From Salibacterium salarium (GTDB taxonomy: Bacteria > Bacillota > Bacilli > Bacillales > Marinococcaceae): a stretch of 64,000 nucleotides of DNA. Below the pieces are notes generated by a model. That model saw only the letters and a program-made list of their open reading frames with translations. It did no database searches and was not told where the DNA came from. This document shows, one piece after another, positions 8,411 through 16,629 of this stretch; positions within the stretch are counted from its first letter, which is position 1, and each line of letters starts with the position of its first letter. The translations under genes and the position numbers were made by a program. The stretch lies in assembly GCF_030813635.1 (NCBI RefSeq), contig NZ_JAUSUM010000002.1:124001-188000 (forward strand). The letters run 5' to 3'.

Positions 8411-9295
8411 ATGAAAAAAAAGCTACCTGGTCATAGACGAATAACGGGAGAGTTTAAAAAGCTGGCGAAGCAGCATATGAAATGTATGGAAACAGCGCAA
8501 ATGAGTCCTTATTTTTTTTGGGAAGGAAGAAAGTATAGGATCATTATTATCCATTCTCTGTTTTCCAGAATTATTCTAAACCCAGGAGGACGTATATATA
8601 TCATTACGGATGATCAAGCAAGAAACATTAAAGATAAAAATATTTTTATAGAAATGCTTCGTAAAGAATTTCATTTTTACTGTTTAATCAACCAATCATC
8701 TATTATTAAATCGGATGCAAAGTCATTTGACGCGAAAAACTTTGCGAACCAAAAGAAAATTTTTGATCAGGTTTTGGCTCACATAGAAAAAGAGGGACAA
8801 CCTTTTACAGAAAGGGAAATCGATGCCTTTCGTACGATGGCATATTTTATCGGAGAAAAAAACAAATTGAAGGAAGATATTAGTTTTTATACCAAACAGC
8901 TTCAACAAATCCATAAAAGATTGAAACGGGAAAAACCAATCGAGTGGGATAATTCGAATGTAGAAGAACTTCATAACTTACACGATTTGCATCAAGAGTT
9001 AAAAATTAAATTAGATATAAGGCTGTTGGAAACAATCGAAGAAAGAATGCTAGTTCTTAACAATATAATAGGAAAACTTAAAAATATCAGAATGAAAAGA
9101 GTAATTAAAGGTCAGCTTGTAGGACAGCAATACTATATAAATAAGGTGGTAAGCTCAATCGAATTGGAAGTTGGAAAAAGAGATATACCAAGTTGTATAA
9201 GCTACAAAAAGGCACATACTTATGAATCTGATTTGCGAAGTCAATCAGAAGAGCAGCTGGTTCATTGCTCTCTTATTAACGAAACTACCTCTTAG
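8411..9295 (+). CDS. Uncharacterised protein, first copy of a tandem pair
   Basis: This 294-aa protein is unrecognised. The N-terminal half starts KKLPGHRRITGEFKKL and includes a beta-rich stretch YFFWEGRKYRIIIIHSL. The C-terminal half is charged and helical (about residues 140-240, likely coiled coil: FYTKQLQQIHKRLKREKPIEW). There is no signal peptide or clear membrane helix, and the protein is basic. ATG 8411 follows AAGGAG (8397-8402). It is nearly the same as the next gene over its whole length. It lies just after the Tad operon and on the same strand, but a terminator lies between, so a pilus role is only a guess. Confidence 0.7.
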   Translation: MKKKLPGHRRITGEFKKLAKQHMKCMETAQMSPYFFWEGRKYRIIIIHSLFSRIILNPGGRIYIITDDQARNIKDKNIFIEMLRKEFHFYCLINQSSIIKSDAKSFDAKNFANQKKIFDQVLAHIEKEGQPFTEREIDAFRTMAYFIGEKNKLKEDISFYTKQLQQIHKRLKREKPIEWDNSNVEELHNLHDLHQELKIKLDIRLLETIEERMLVLNNIIGKLKNIRMKRVIKGQLVGQQYYINKVVSSIELEVGKRDIPSCISYKKAHTYESDLRSQSEEQLVHCSLINETTS

Positions 9296-9325
9296 GGTAA
9301 TGGTGATCAAGGAGAGAATTATGTA

Positions 9326-10207
9326 ATGAAAAAGCTACCTGGTCATAGACGAGTAACGGGAGAGTTTAAAAAGCTGGCGAAACAGTATATGAGATTTATG
9401 GAAACAGCGCAAATGAGTCCTTATTTTTTTTGGGAAGGAAAGAAGTACAGGATGATTATTATCCATTCTCTGCTTTTCAGGATCACTCTCAACCCAGGAG
9501 GACGTATATATATCATTACGGATGATCAAGCAAGAAACATTAAAGATAAGAATATTTTTATAGAAATTTTTCGTAAAGAATTTCATTTTTACTGTCTAAC
9601 CAACCAATCACCTATTATTAAATCGGATGCAAAGGAATTTGACGCGAAAAACTTTGCGAAGCAAAAGAGAATTTTTGATCAGGTTTTGGCTTACATAGAA
9701 AAAGAGGGACAACCTTTTACAGAAAGGGAGGTCGATGCATTTCGTACGATGGCATATTTTATCGGAGAAAAAAACAAATTGAAGGAAGATATTAGTTTTT
9801 ATACCAAACAGCTTCAACAAATCCATAAAAGATTGAAACGGGAAAAACCAATCGAGTGGGATAATTCGAATGTAGAAGAACTTCATAACTTACACGATTT
9901 GCATCAAAAGTTAAAACTTAAATTAGAGAACAGACTGTTGGAAACAACCGAAGAAAGAATGCTAGTCCTTAACAATATAATAGGGAAACTTAAAAGTATC
10001 AGAATGAAAAGAGTAATTAAAGGTCAGCTTGTAGGACAGCAATACTTTATGAATAAGGTGGTGAACGCAATCGAATTGAAAATTGGAAAAAGAGATATAC
10101 CAAGTTGTATAAGCTATAACAAGGCACTTACTTATGAATCTGAGTTGCGAAGAGAATCGGAAGAGCAGCTGATTCACAGCTCTCTTATTAACGACACTAC
10201 TTCTTAA
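9326..10207 (+). CDS. Uncharacterised protein, second copy of the tandem pair
   Basis: This 293-aa paralogue aligns with the 8411-9295 product without large gaps. Most positions are identical and the central block (EKEGQPFTERE to WDNSNVEELHNLHDLHQ) is almost unchanged. The differences cluster in the N-terminal third and the last 40 residues. The ribosome site AAGGAGAG lies at 9309-9316. The A-run after the start codon is five bases here, eight in copy one and six in the third remnant. Intact reading frames with many silent and conservative changes suggest both copies are under selection. Confidence 0.7.
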   Translation: MKKLPGHRRVTGEFKKLAKQYMRFMETAQMSPYFFWEGKKYRMIIIHSLLFRITLNPGGRIYIITDDQARNIKDKNIFIEIFRKEFHFYCLTNQSPIIKSDAKEFDAKNFAKQKRIFDQVLAYIEKEGQPFTEREVDAFRTMAYFIGEKNKLKEDISFYTKQLQQIHKRLKREKPIEWDNSNVEELHNLHDLHQKLKLKLENRLLETTEERMLVLNNIIGKLKSIRMKRVIKGQLVGQQYFMNKVVNAIELKIGKRDIPSCISYNKALTYESELRRESEEQLIHSSLINDTTS

Positions 10208-10230
10208 TGGAATTCATAGATTACTAGTGA

Positions 10231-10310
10231 TAGTGATCAAGGAGAGAATTATGTAATGAAAAAAGCTACCTGGTCATAGACGGGTAACAGGAGTATGCTT
10301 GCTAAACAAC
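10231..10310 (+). pseudogene. Frameshifted 5' remnant of a third copy of the tandem gene
   Basis: From about 10231 the sequence repeats the leader and first codons of the gene at 9326: GTGATCAAGGAGAGAATTAT, the ATG at 10256 and AGCTACCTGGTCATAGACG. The A-run has six bases instead of five, so the frame breaks and ends at TAG after seven codons. Homology fades at about 10310. This is what remains of a third unit. Confidence 0.85.
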
Positions 10311-10351
10311 TTCGATAAATAGATAAAACATAGATACTGGAGGAGATTACG

Positions 10352-10564
10352 ATGAAGATATATTGGTATATATTATTAGGGGTCAGTGTGTTTATTTTAA
10401 CGCCGTTATTAATTCTAGACATGGTACAAACGAAAACATTTAATTTAAAATTTCCTTTAATGATAATTGTGCTTATCACTGTTTATCAGAGTATTTTTAA
10501 GAAGAAGGACAAAGATAATGAAAACAATGTGCAAAATGATAAACAATCCAGTGGAAACGAATAA
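10352..10564 (+). CDS. Small two-helix membrane protein, unknown
   Basis: This 70-aa protein has two hydrophobic segments (WYILLGVSVFILTPLLIL and FPLMIIVLITVYQSIF) and a charged Asn/Asp/Lys tail. ATG 10352 follows GGAGGAG. No family is recognised. It starts right after the third tandem remnant and may have been separated from its original neighbours by the duplication. Confidence 0.6.
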   Translation: MKIYWYILLGVSVFILTPLLILDMVQTKTFNLKFPLMIIVLITVYQSIFKKKDKDNENNVQNDKQSSGNE

Positions 10565-10668
10565 CATTTTCAGATAGTATATGGGTTAAAAACAATGACA
10601 CATTAAAAGAATATCTCCTTCATTTTTGTCGCACCATATAGGTAATGACAAAAAAAGGAGACTTTTCA

Positions 10669-10836
10669 ATGGATAAGAAATCAACAAATACAGATAAGAC
10701 TAATCATCCTGATGACTATAATAGTAATGAATCTGTCTCCCGTGGGTTGGCAGATACACATGAACAGGTATCTGATACGTATACAGCGGGTACCATTGAT
10801 GAATTAAACAAACGAACTTCTCGAAAAAAACAGTAA
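10669..10836 (+). CDS. YozQ-like small protein (DUF4025 type)
   Basis: This 55-aa hydrophilic protein has the core SRGLADTHEQVSDTYTAGTID, which I recall as the signature of the DUF4025/YozQ family of Bacillaceae. The ATG at 10669 is preceded by AAAAAAGGAG. An in-frame ATG at 10645 lacks a ribosome site. Function is unknown. Confidence 0.65.
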   Translation: MDKKSTNTDKTNHPDDYNSNESVSRGLADTHEQVSDTYTAGTIDELNKRTSRKKQ

Positions 10837-10895
10837 TCCTTAGTAGTGATCGTATTTTGTAGCTATTTACAAAAGTGTTGAAAGGAGGACCTCCA

Positions 10896-11087
10896 TTGGC
10901 TGATGCCCAAGGGAACGAAAAGCAATATATTATTGGACAAGAAGTTTCGTATAAGGGGAAAGTGTGCACGGTGATTGCAGAATACACACGAACGATATGT
11001 ATTGAGTATATTGATTTTCCTTTTCAAGAAGAGGAGGAATTCCCATACCAACGCGAAATTGTGTTAAAAGATGAAGCAGCAAGCTGA
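10896..11087 (+). CDS. Small conserved-looking cytoplasmic protein, unknown
   Basis: This 63-aa protein begins at TTG 10896, seven bases after AAAGGAGG (10881-10888). That is much better than the in-frame ATG at 10875, which would put the ribosome site inside the gene. Its body (YIIGQEVSYKGKVCTVIAEYTRTICIEYIDF) looks like a small beta-barrel. Function is not recognised. Confidence 0.6.
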   Translation: MADAQGNEKQYIIGQEVSYKGKVCTVIAEYTRTICIEYIDFPFQEEEEFPYQREIVLKDEAAS

Positions 11088-11103
11088 CTCTAAACGGAAA
11101 ATG

Positions 11104-11144
11104 AAAGAGGCTGTTCCATTTAAATTTTGGAAGGTCTCTTTTTA
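11104..11144 (+). terminator. Imperfect terminator hairpin
   Basis: AAAGAGGCTGTTCC pairs imperfectly with GGAAGGTCTCTTT and is followed by T residues, 17 bases after the stop of the 63-aa gene. Confidence 0.5.
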
Positions 11145-11259
11145 TCATTTGTGAAAAATAAAAAAATAATATTGCTTGTTTTCAACGCTAAGTCATACGT
11201 TTAAAATTGTATCGTCAGGGTATTTACAAAAATGTAAGTTATTTTAGAGGAGGCACAAC

Positions 11260-11553
11260 TTGAAAATTGACAAAGTAGTAGTGGAAGAAAAAAACGATAA
11301 AATTACTTTTAACACAGGTGAACTCCATGTAAAAGACGGTGATCCTGAAAAATGGGAAGCAACTCTACATGGTGTAGAAAATCAACGTTTTTTCATGGAG
11401 GCCATGCGTGACAGTCGTAAAGAACACTTAACCTTCGAGACAGAAGCTGGAACGATGGATGGCTTCGTCGCTGTGGAAGGTCTAGACCCAGCTGCGACAC
11501 AAAATGTTGTGACTTTGACTGGAGCTAGTGTGTTAAATGGATACCAACAATAG
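11260..11553 (+). CDS. Uncharacterised 97-aa cytoplasmic protein
   Basis: The start is TTG 11260 with AGAGGAGG at 11246-11253. The product is acidic and probably beta-rich (KIDKVVVEEKNDKITFNTGELHVKDGDPEKWEATLHG), without signal or membrane segment. No family is recognised. A 14-base palindrome TTACAAAAATGTAA lies about 25 bases upstream of the start and might be an operator. A strong terminator follows. Confidence 0.6.
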   Translation: MKIDKVVVEEKNDKITFNTGELHVKDGDPEKWEATLHGVENQRFFMEAMRDSRKEHLTFETEAGTMDGFVAVEGLDPAATQNVVTLTGASVLNGYQQ

Positions 11554-11563
11554 TGAACAGCAA

Positions 11564-11598
11564 GACCAGAGCTGATTATGGAGGCTCTGGTCTCTTTT
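11564..11598 (+). terminator. Rho-independent terminator
   Basis: GACCAGAGC (11564-11572) pairs perfectly with GCTCTGGTC (11584-11592), followed by TCTTTTT. Confidence 0.85.
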
Positions 11599-11624
11599 TA
11601 GGAAAGCTGTAGCGCTACAAGAGA

Positions 11625-11658
11625 ATACAAAAAAGCCTCTCCAAATTGGAGGGGCTTG
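11625..11658 (-). terminator. Terminator of the rhodanese-like gene
   Basis: On the minus strand AAGCCCCTCCAA pairs with TTGGAGAGGCTT, followed by TTTTTGT. It lies just past the stop of the minus-strand gene. Confidence 0.8.
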
Positions 11659-11671
11659 TGCACCGGCTCTG

Positions 11672-12079
11672 TTAGCTGCAATCTACTTTCACAGACGTTT
11701 TGGATGTTTCATCTCCAGACACAACAGCAAATCCTGTAACAGTACGCCCGTTTTTTTGGAGAAGACGAATGCTTAAGTTTCTAGAAACTTTGTCTGGAGC
11801 CACCACAAAAATCTGGTTAGCATCTATTGTTTGGAGATGACGTTTTAAATAAGGATAAGGTAGGGTGTGAGCATTTTTTACTGGAAAACGGTCGGCGTCT
11901 TGATAATCTCGAATATCAAGTACGACAGTATTATCCGGTAATGGTTGTTTAGGAAGAGGAGCACACTTTACACCAAAGACCGGCATCCATCGTTGATAGA
12001 AAAAGATAAGAGCGACAAAACAAACCGTTCCAAGCAAAATGGTGGACCACATCAATATTTTTACCTCCATCGGGTTCAT
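11672..12079 (-). CDS. Membrane-anchored rhodanese-like protein without catalytic cysteine
   Basis: This 135-aa protein has one N-terminal membrane helix (LMWSTILLGTVCFVALIFFY), then a rhodanese-fold domain: VVLDIRDYQDADRFPVKNAHTLPYPYL, then a segment NQIFVVAPDKVSRNLSIRLL. In active sulfurtransferases the second segment carries the catalytic Cys, but here it reads VVAPDK, so the domain is probably regulatory or binding only. Length and layout fit short single-domain rhodanese proteins of bacilli. It is transcribed alone and faces the sufT-like gene divergently. Confidence 0.7.
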   Translation of the reverse strand: MNPMEVKILMWSTILLGTVCFVALIFFYQRWMPVFGVKCAPLPKQPLPDNTVVLDIRDYQDADRFPVKNAHTLPYPYLKRHLQTIDANQIFVVAPDKVSRNLSIRLLQKNGRTVTGFAVVSGDETSKTSVKVDCS

Positions 12080-12268
12080 ATTTTTAATTTACAAATAGGA
12101 TTCTATCTATAAAGCATGATAGACGCAAATGAAATGCATGTCGTTCAGCATTAATTAGTATACTATAAGGACAAGCACATCGAATAGGGGATATGAAAAA
12201 TAAGACAAAATAATTTTGAAAAACGAAAATGTTTGTTACAGTTAGAGTAAGTATAAGGAGGTGTTGGG

Positions 12269-12598
12269 ATGTCTGAAGAAAATAGCGAATTAGAGGAACG
12301 AATAATAGCTGAGCTTGAAAATGTAACAGACCCTGAGCTTGGCATAGATATTGTAAACCTTGGTCTCGTGTACGGAGCTGACGTTGACAGTGATTTAAAC
12401 GCCAAAATCACGATGACATTAACAGCTATGGGATGTCCGCTTGCTGAAACAATCGTCAGTGATATTAAATCAGCATTAAGTGATTTACAAGAATTCGGAG
12501 AAATCAACGAAGTCGACGTGAATATCGTGTGGAACCCGCCGTGGGACAAAAGTAAAATGTCTCGTTACGCTAAAATCGCATTAGGGGTTGCTGATTAA
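12269..12598 (+). CDS. MIP18/SufT-family iron-sulfur assembly factor (YitW-like)
   Basis: This 109-aa protein is a single DUF59/MIP18 domain: LENVTDPELGIDIVNLGLVYG, TMTLTAMGCPLAE with the conserved Cys, and VNIVWNPPWDKSKMS. The family helps mature Fe-S proteins. In bacilli such stand-alone members (YitW, SufT) are common. The ATG follows AAGGAGGTG. It is monocistronic, with a strong terminator directly after it. Confidence 0.88.
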   Translation: MSEENSELEERIIAELENVTDPELGIDIVNLGLVYGADVDSDLNAKITMTLTAMGCPLAETIVSDIKSALSDLQEFGEINEVDVNIVWNPPWDKSKMSRYAKIALGVAD

Positions 12599-12600
12599 TA

Positions 12601-12641
12601 AGAAAAGCTGTCCGCCTGAAAAAGGCAAGGACAGCTTTTCT
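12601..12641. terminator. Bidirectional terminator
   Basis: AGAAAAGCTGTCC (12601-12613) pairs with GGACAGCTTTTCT (12629-12641), with A- and T-rich flanks. It serves both the sufT-like gene and the convergent adh gene. Confidence 0.88.
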
Positions 12642-12661
12642 TATAATATAACATTTGTATA

Positions 12662-13702
12662 TCATTCGTGCGGTTTTACAATACATTTCAATCCTTCTTT
12701 GCTGTCAGCGGTTTGAAATGCTTTGGCCGTTTCTTCCAATTGGAATGAGTGAGTGATGAAAAAGTCAAAATCAAGAAGCCCTTGATCAATCCACTTTACT
12801 GCTTCAACATGTGAAGCACGGGGAGCGCCGTGTGTACCAATTACACGCAATTGTTTGTACATCATTTGATTAGTATTTAAAGGAACAGATGATTGATTTT
12901 TAATTCCAGCGAAAATAAGAACATCCCCCATTTTTTTTACAAGATCGAGTGCCTCGTTTTGTGCGTCGGGCGATGGAGCGGTGATAATAATCGAATCGGC
13001 CCCTTGACCATCTGTTTCTTTTATCACTTGCTGAAGGGTGTCAGCACTGGTTGGGTTAATAACAACATCAGCTCCTGCCTCTATAGCTTTTTGCCGACGC
13101 GGAGCGGAACGTTGAATGACAATTACTTTAGCAACCCCTATTCTTTTTAATGCAGCAATGTACATACAGCCTATAGCTCCGGCACCATAGACGACAACGG
13201 TGTCTCCGGGTTCTGGCTGAAGCTCTTGTAATCCGCTTAACACGCACGAAAATGGTTCTGATAGACAGGCCTGTTCATATGAAGTAGTAGCCGCTATTTT
13301 CTGGATAGATCCGTTTTCGACGAAGGTGCCAGGAAGCACTACATATTCTGCGAATCCACCGTCCACTTGATACCCCATCGAGTGTCCTTTTACGCAATGA
13401 TGTCCCTGGTTTTTTTGACAATAGACACAAACGCCGCAAGGTATATGCGCACCTAGCGTTACTCTATCTCCAATATCAAAACGTGAGATGGAACTTCCTA
13501 ATTCCACCACTTCTCCAGCAATTTCATGGCCGATAATGCGGGGCAGTGAAATTCTTGAGTCACCGTGTTGAAAGATACGAAGGTCAGATCCGCATATGCC
13601 GATTGCATGTACTTTCAATAATATTTCATTATGCTCTAAAGGTGGTAAAGTCTTTTGTTGATATTCTAATGTTTGTTTGTCAGTTAGTGCGACACCGTAC
13701 AT
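12662..13702 (-). CDS. Zinc-dependent medium-chain alcohol/polyol dehydrogenase
   Basis: This 346-aa MDR enzyme has the catalytic zinc site in GICGSDLRIF and GHEIAGEVVELG, and the structural zinc loop CGVCVYCQKNQGHHC (C-x2-C-x2-C-x7-C). The Rossmann motif is VVYGAGAIGC, and an IVIQR segment follows where NAD-specific members carry an acidic residue. It is close to sorbitol, threonine or butanediol dehydrogenases; the substrate cannot be read. ATG 13702 is spaced well from AAGGAG; a TTG six bases upstream is too close. It follows glpD by 17 bases, so both share the operator-bearing promoter at 15381-15453. An NAD(P)-linked role in the polyol island is inferred. Confidence 0.85.
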   Translation of the reverse strand: MYGVALTDKQTLEYQQKTLPPLEHNEILLKVHAIGICGSDLRIFQHGDSRISLPRIIGHEIAGEVVELGSSISRFDIGDRVTLGAHIPCGVCVYCQKNQGHHCVKGHSMGYQVDGGFAEYVVLPGTFVENGSIQKIAATTSYEQACLSEPFSCVLSGLQELQPEPGDTVVVYGAGAIGCMYIAALKRIGVAKVIVIQRSAPRRQKAIEAGADVVINPTSADTLQQVIKETDGQGADSIIITAPSPDAQNEALDLVKKMGDVLIFAGIKNQSSVPLNTNQMMYKQLRVIGTHGAPRASHVEAVKWIDQGLLDFDFFITHSFQLEETAKAFQTADSKEGLKCIVKPHE

Positions 13703-13719
13703 AACCAATTTCTCCTTTC

Positions 13720-15366
13720 TTACTCTAAAAAGGTTAAGGCTTGGTCGATTAAAACCTGGATGGAATGCCGTTCATTTTCCTTGCGATAGGAATCCCAGTT
13801 TAATTTATTAGCAAGAATCTCAGTAACTACCGGTTCTGTACGTTTCACTCTGTCAATGTCAAATAATAGATAACTTGTACGCCGGTCATAAAAATCTGCT
13901 AACGTTGCAACCATCTCATGCTCAACTGTATACATTGCTTCAGCCGCAATATTTCTTTTTTCATGATTTGTATAGGTGGTATCAAACGATTCTATTTGTT
14001 CTAAAAGCAGTTCAGTCCGAGAACCGTATCGGAAGACATAAGTATGGATGTCTTGCTTGGAAAGTTGCAAGTGTTCATATTGTTTATACAGTTCGTTAAT
14101 ATATAAATGCATGTCTTGGTCTGATGCAAAGTTCCCTCCGGCTAATGGAACCCATTCTGTTTGAGACGGGGATAGTTTAATGTTACCTCTACGAGCAACA
14201 TAATCCATGATACGCTCTGCCATTTTTCTATATCCAGTCAATTTACCGCCAGCAATTGTTATTAAACCAGCTTCTGATTCAAAAATTTCGTCGTGACGTG
14301 ATAGTTCGGAAGGTTTGCTGTTATCATGACCTATTAATGGACGGATTCCAGCCCAACTGGAGGCGATATCGTCTATACTTATATCCAAATCAGGAAACAT
14401 GTCATAAAGGCAGCCAATTAAATAATTACACTCGGATTTATAAACATAAATGTTGTCCATATCTTCCTCATAGAGAGATTCAGTCGAACCTACATAGGTT
14501 GTGTCTCCTCTTGGAATCACAGCAATCATTCTACCATTGTGTTGAAAATAGATAGAAGAATGCACAGGAATCTTCTCGTAAGGAAAAACGAGGTGAATCC
14601 CCTTAGCATGTACCATATGTTTTCCTGTTATCGGGTGATCTTTTTTTCGTACCTCATCTACCCAAGGCCCAGCGGCATTAACAATGTAGGTCCCATGAAG
14701 GGGAAATGAATCTTCATTTAAATGGTCATTTACCAAAATGCCTGTTATTTTTTCTTCGTCGTCTCTGATAAAATCTGTCATCTCCGTGTAGTTCAACACA
14801 GCAGCGCCTTTTTCAAAAGCTGTTTTTGCCGTTTCCATAGTTAATCGACTGTCATCTGTTCGGTATTCAACATATTCACCGCTGCCTGTTACCGTTTTTT
14901 TATGAAAGAGAGGCTCATTTTGTAAGGTGGACTTTTTTGAATGAATCTCGTGTCGTTCTTCACTTTTCACTCCAGCTAACCGGTCATAGACTGTTAATCC
15001 CGCCTTTAATGTAAGCTTGTTAAACGACTCTCCTTTGATTAAGGGAAATACCATATTGATAGGGTAAACGAGGTGTCGGGCATTGTTATACACAATATCT
15101 CGTTCTCTCCCAACCTCTTTAACGATTGAAAACTCAAAATTTTTAAGATATTTTAAGCCACCGTGAATTAATTTTCCTGATCGGCTGCTTGTACCGGATG
15201 CAAAATCTTTGCGTTCAATTAAAGCGACTTTCATCCCTCGGGTTACAGCATCTAAAGCAATACCACTCCCTGTTATTCCGCCCCCAATAACAATCATATC
15301 AAACGAAGTATTTTCTAAATATTCTCTTTGCGCATCCCGTTGTTGTGTAGAAAATCTCGTTTGCAT
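13720..15366 (-). CDS. glpD: GlpD-family FAD-dependent polyol-phosphate dehydrogenase
   Basis: This 548-aa protein has the N-terminal FAD-binding motif MIVIGGGITGSGIALDAVTRG and GTSSRSGKLIHGGLKYL, both hallmarks of aerobic glycerol-3-phosphate dehydrogenase, and the family C-terminal helical domain. Length matches GlpD. No glycerol kinase or facilitator gene is nearby. Instead it forms an operon with the zinc dehydrogenase, opposite a SorC regulator and glucitol PTS, and its leader carries the same 31-bp operator as the PTS and acetoin-dehydrogenase-like operons. EryB, the erythritol-4-phosphate dehydrogenase of Brucella, is a GlpD homologue, so a branched or four-carbon polyol phosphate is a possible substrate here. 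Confidence 0.88.
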   Translation of the reverse strand: MQTRFSTQQRDAQREYLENTSFDMIVIGGGITGSGIALDAVTRGMKVALIERKDFASGTSSRSGKLIHGGLKYLKNFEFSIVKEVGRERDIVYNNARHLVYPINMVFPLIKGESFNKLTLKAGLTVYDRLAGVKSEERHEIHSKKSTLQNEPLFHKKTVTGSGEYVEYRTDDSRLTMETAKTAFEKGAAVLNYTEMTDFIRDDEEKITGILVNDHLNEDSFPLHGTYIVNAAGPWVDEVRKKDHPITGKHMVHAKGIHLVFPYEKIPVHSSIYFQHNGRMIAVIPRGDTTYVGSTESLYEEDMDNIYVYKSECNYLIGCLYDMFPDLDISIDDIASSWAGIRPLIGHDNSKPSELSRHDEIFESEAGLITIAGGKLTGYRKMAERIMDYVARRGNIKLSPSQTEWVPLAGGNFASDQDMHLYINELYKQYEHLQLSKQDIHTYVFRYGSRTELLLEQIESFDTTYTNHEKRNIAAEAMYTVEHEMVATLADFYDRRTSYLLFDIDRVKRTEPVVTEILANKLNWDSYRKENERHSIQVLIDQALTFLE

Positions 15367-15380
15367 GAATCACCCCTCCT

Positions 15381-15411
15381 TTACAATAGTTCAATTTAAT
15401 ATCAAATGTAA
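15381..15411. promoter_or_regulatory. 31-bp operator-like inverted repeat in the glpD leader
   Basis: The site starts TTACAATAGTTC and ends ATCAAATGTAA. It has the same length and half-site pattern as the sites at 16585, 18732 and 18801. It overlaps the transcript start region and abuts the ribosome site of the minus-strand glpD-adh operon. Confidence 0.7.
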
Positions 15412-15424
15412 ATATAGTATAACT

Positions 15425-15453
15425 AGAATATCTTATTCTTATTATTTCGTCAA
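15425..15453 (-). promoter_or_regulatory. Sigma-A-type promoter of glpD-adh
   Basis: On the minus strand TTGACG (15448-15453) and TATTCT (15425-15430) are 17 bases apart. The operator at 15381-15411 lies directly downstream, as expected for repression. Confidence 0.6.
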
Positions 15454-15581
15454 TAAAGGGCTTACATTTTTGATGAAACAGGTTTGGAACATATTAGTCG
15501 AAAACTGTTTCAAAATATCAACACTTCCTGCTATGATATGAATACCCATTATATTTACAAATGTAACAAGGAGGGTCATAA

Positions 15582-16523
15582 ATGGACTGGAAAGAACGAC
15601 GACAATTGGTAAAAATAGCCAAACTATATTACTTGGAAAATTGGACACAAACGGAAATATCTAAAAAAGTGGGCTTATCACGTCCAATTATTTCAAAATC
15701 TCTGCAGCTTGCTAAAGAAACGGGTATTATAGAAATTCATATAAAAGACGAAACCCTTCATACTGTAGAGCTTGAAAATGAAATAGAAAAAAGATATGGA
15801 TTGGAAGATGTGGTTGTGTTGGCTTCTTCCAATCATGGATCAGAGATGATAAAACGTCGTGTGGGACAAGCAGCTTCTGCTTATATCTCTAAAAAATTAG
15901 ATCATGTTAACAAGATTGGTATTTCCTGGGGAAAATCAATGTATTCTTTTATTGATGAATTTCCTTATCAAGATAAGAAAAATGTGCACCTGGTTCCCCT
16001 CATAGGAGGAATGGGAAGCAATTACGTACACTTACATTCCAACCATTTAACTTTCCATCTTGCACAAAAGTTAAACACTACTTCGTCCTATCTACATGCT
16101 CCGGCTATGGTAGAAACAGATGATTTAAAACAAAAGTTAATGGATTCTAAAGATATTTCAGAGGTGCTAGAACAAGGAAGGAATGTAGAAGTGGCGGTAG
16201 TAGGCGTTGGTGTTCCTACTTCACAATCGACGATGGCAGAAATGGGGTATATTGAGAAAGAAGATGTAGCGTCGTTAAATAAAGAAAGTGCAGTAGGAGA
16301 TATAAATTCTCAATTTTATGATGAGCACGGACAAGATATCATGCACCCGTTAAACCAAAGAACAATTGGATTAACATTAGCCGATTTAAAACAAATACCA
16401 GAGGTGATTGCTATTACCGATGGAACAGAGAAGGTAAATAGCCTCCATGCCGCATTAAAAGGCGGATATATAAACGTTCTCATTGTCGATGACAATATGG
16501 CTCAAGCTTTGATTTCCAAGTAA
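15582..16523 (+). CDS. SorC-family sugar-phosphate-responsive transcription regulator 1
   Basis: This 313-aa protein has an N-terminal helix-turn-helix (RRQLVKIAKLYYLENWTQTEISKKVGLSRPIISKSL) and a SorC-type effector domain with KIGISWGKSMYSF and LVPLIGGMGSN, closing with a C-terminal ALKGGYINVLIVDD motif. SorC/DeoR-like regulators of this type bind phosphorylated sugars or polyols. The gene is divergent from glpD-adh and upstream of the PTS genes. Its own leader has one clear half-site pair, TTACAAATGTAA (15555-15566). It is the best candidate for the protein that binds the 31-bp operators. Confidence 0.87.
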   Translation: MDWKERRQLVKIAKLYYLENWTQTEISKKVGLSRPIISKSLQLAKETGIIEIHIKDETLHTVELENEIEKRYGLEDVVVLASSNHGSEMIKRRVGQAASAYISKKLDHVNKIGISWGKSMYSFIDEFPYQDKKNVHLVPLIGGMGSNYVHLHSNHLTFHLAQKLNTTSSYLHAPAMVETDDLKQKLMDSKDISEVLEQGRNVEVAVVGVGVPTSQSTMAEMGYIEKEDVASLNKESAVGDINSQFYDEHGQDIMHPLNQRTIGLTLADLKQIPEVIAITDGTEKVNSLHAALKGGYINVLIVDDNMAQALISK

Positions 16524-16550
16524 TAAATTTTTATAGTTTTCTAAAAATGG

Positions 16551-16579
16551 TTGACATTACTTTGTAAGCGTTTTATTAT
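16551..16579 (+). promoter_or_regulatory. Promoter of the PTS operon, with cre-like overlap
   Basis: TTGACA (16551-16556) and TATTAT (16574-16579) are exactly 17 bases apart. A sequence resembling a CcpA cre site, TTGTAAGCGTTTTATT (16562-16577), fills the spacer but misses the conserved CA near its end. Confidence 0.75.
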
Positions 16580-16584
16580 TTTAT

Positions 16585-16615
16585 TTACAAAAGTTTTGAT
16601 TATATACATTTGTAA
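16585..16615. promoter_or_regulatory. 31-bp operator-like inverted repeat before gutM
   Basis: The site runs from TTACAAAAGT to TACATTTGTAA, with TTTACAAA/TTTGTAAA as perfect outer half-sites. It sits six bases after the -10 box, a typical repressor position. Confidence 0.75.
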
Positions 16616-16629
16616 AAAGGAGGAAGAAT

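Noticed and set aside
11222-11236. TTACAAAAATGTAA palindrome resembling the polyol-island operator
   Set aside because: It has the half-sites but not the 31-bp spacing; in A/T-rich DNA such short palindromes arise by chance.
16562-16577. cre-like site in the PTS promoter as firm evidence of CcpA control
   Set aside because: Two conserved positions (CA near the end) do not match, so I list it only as a weak feature within the promoter.
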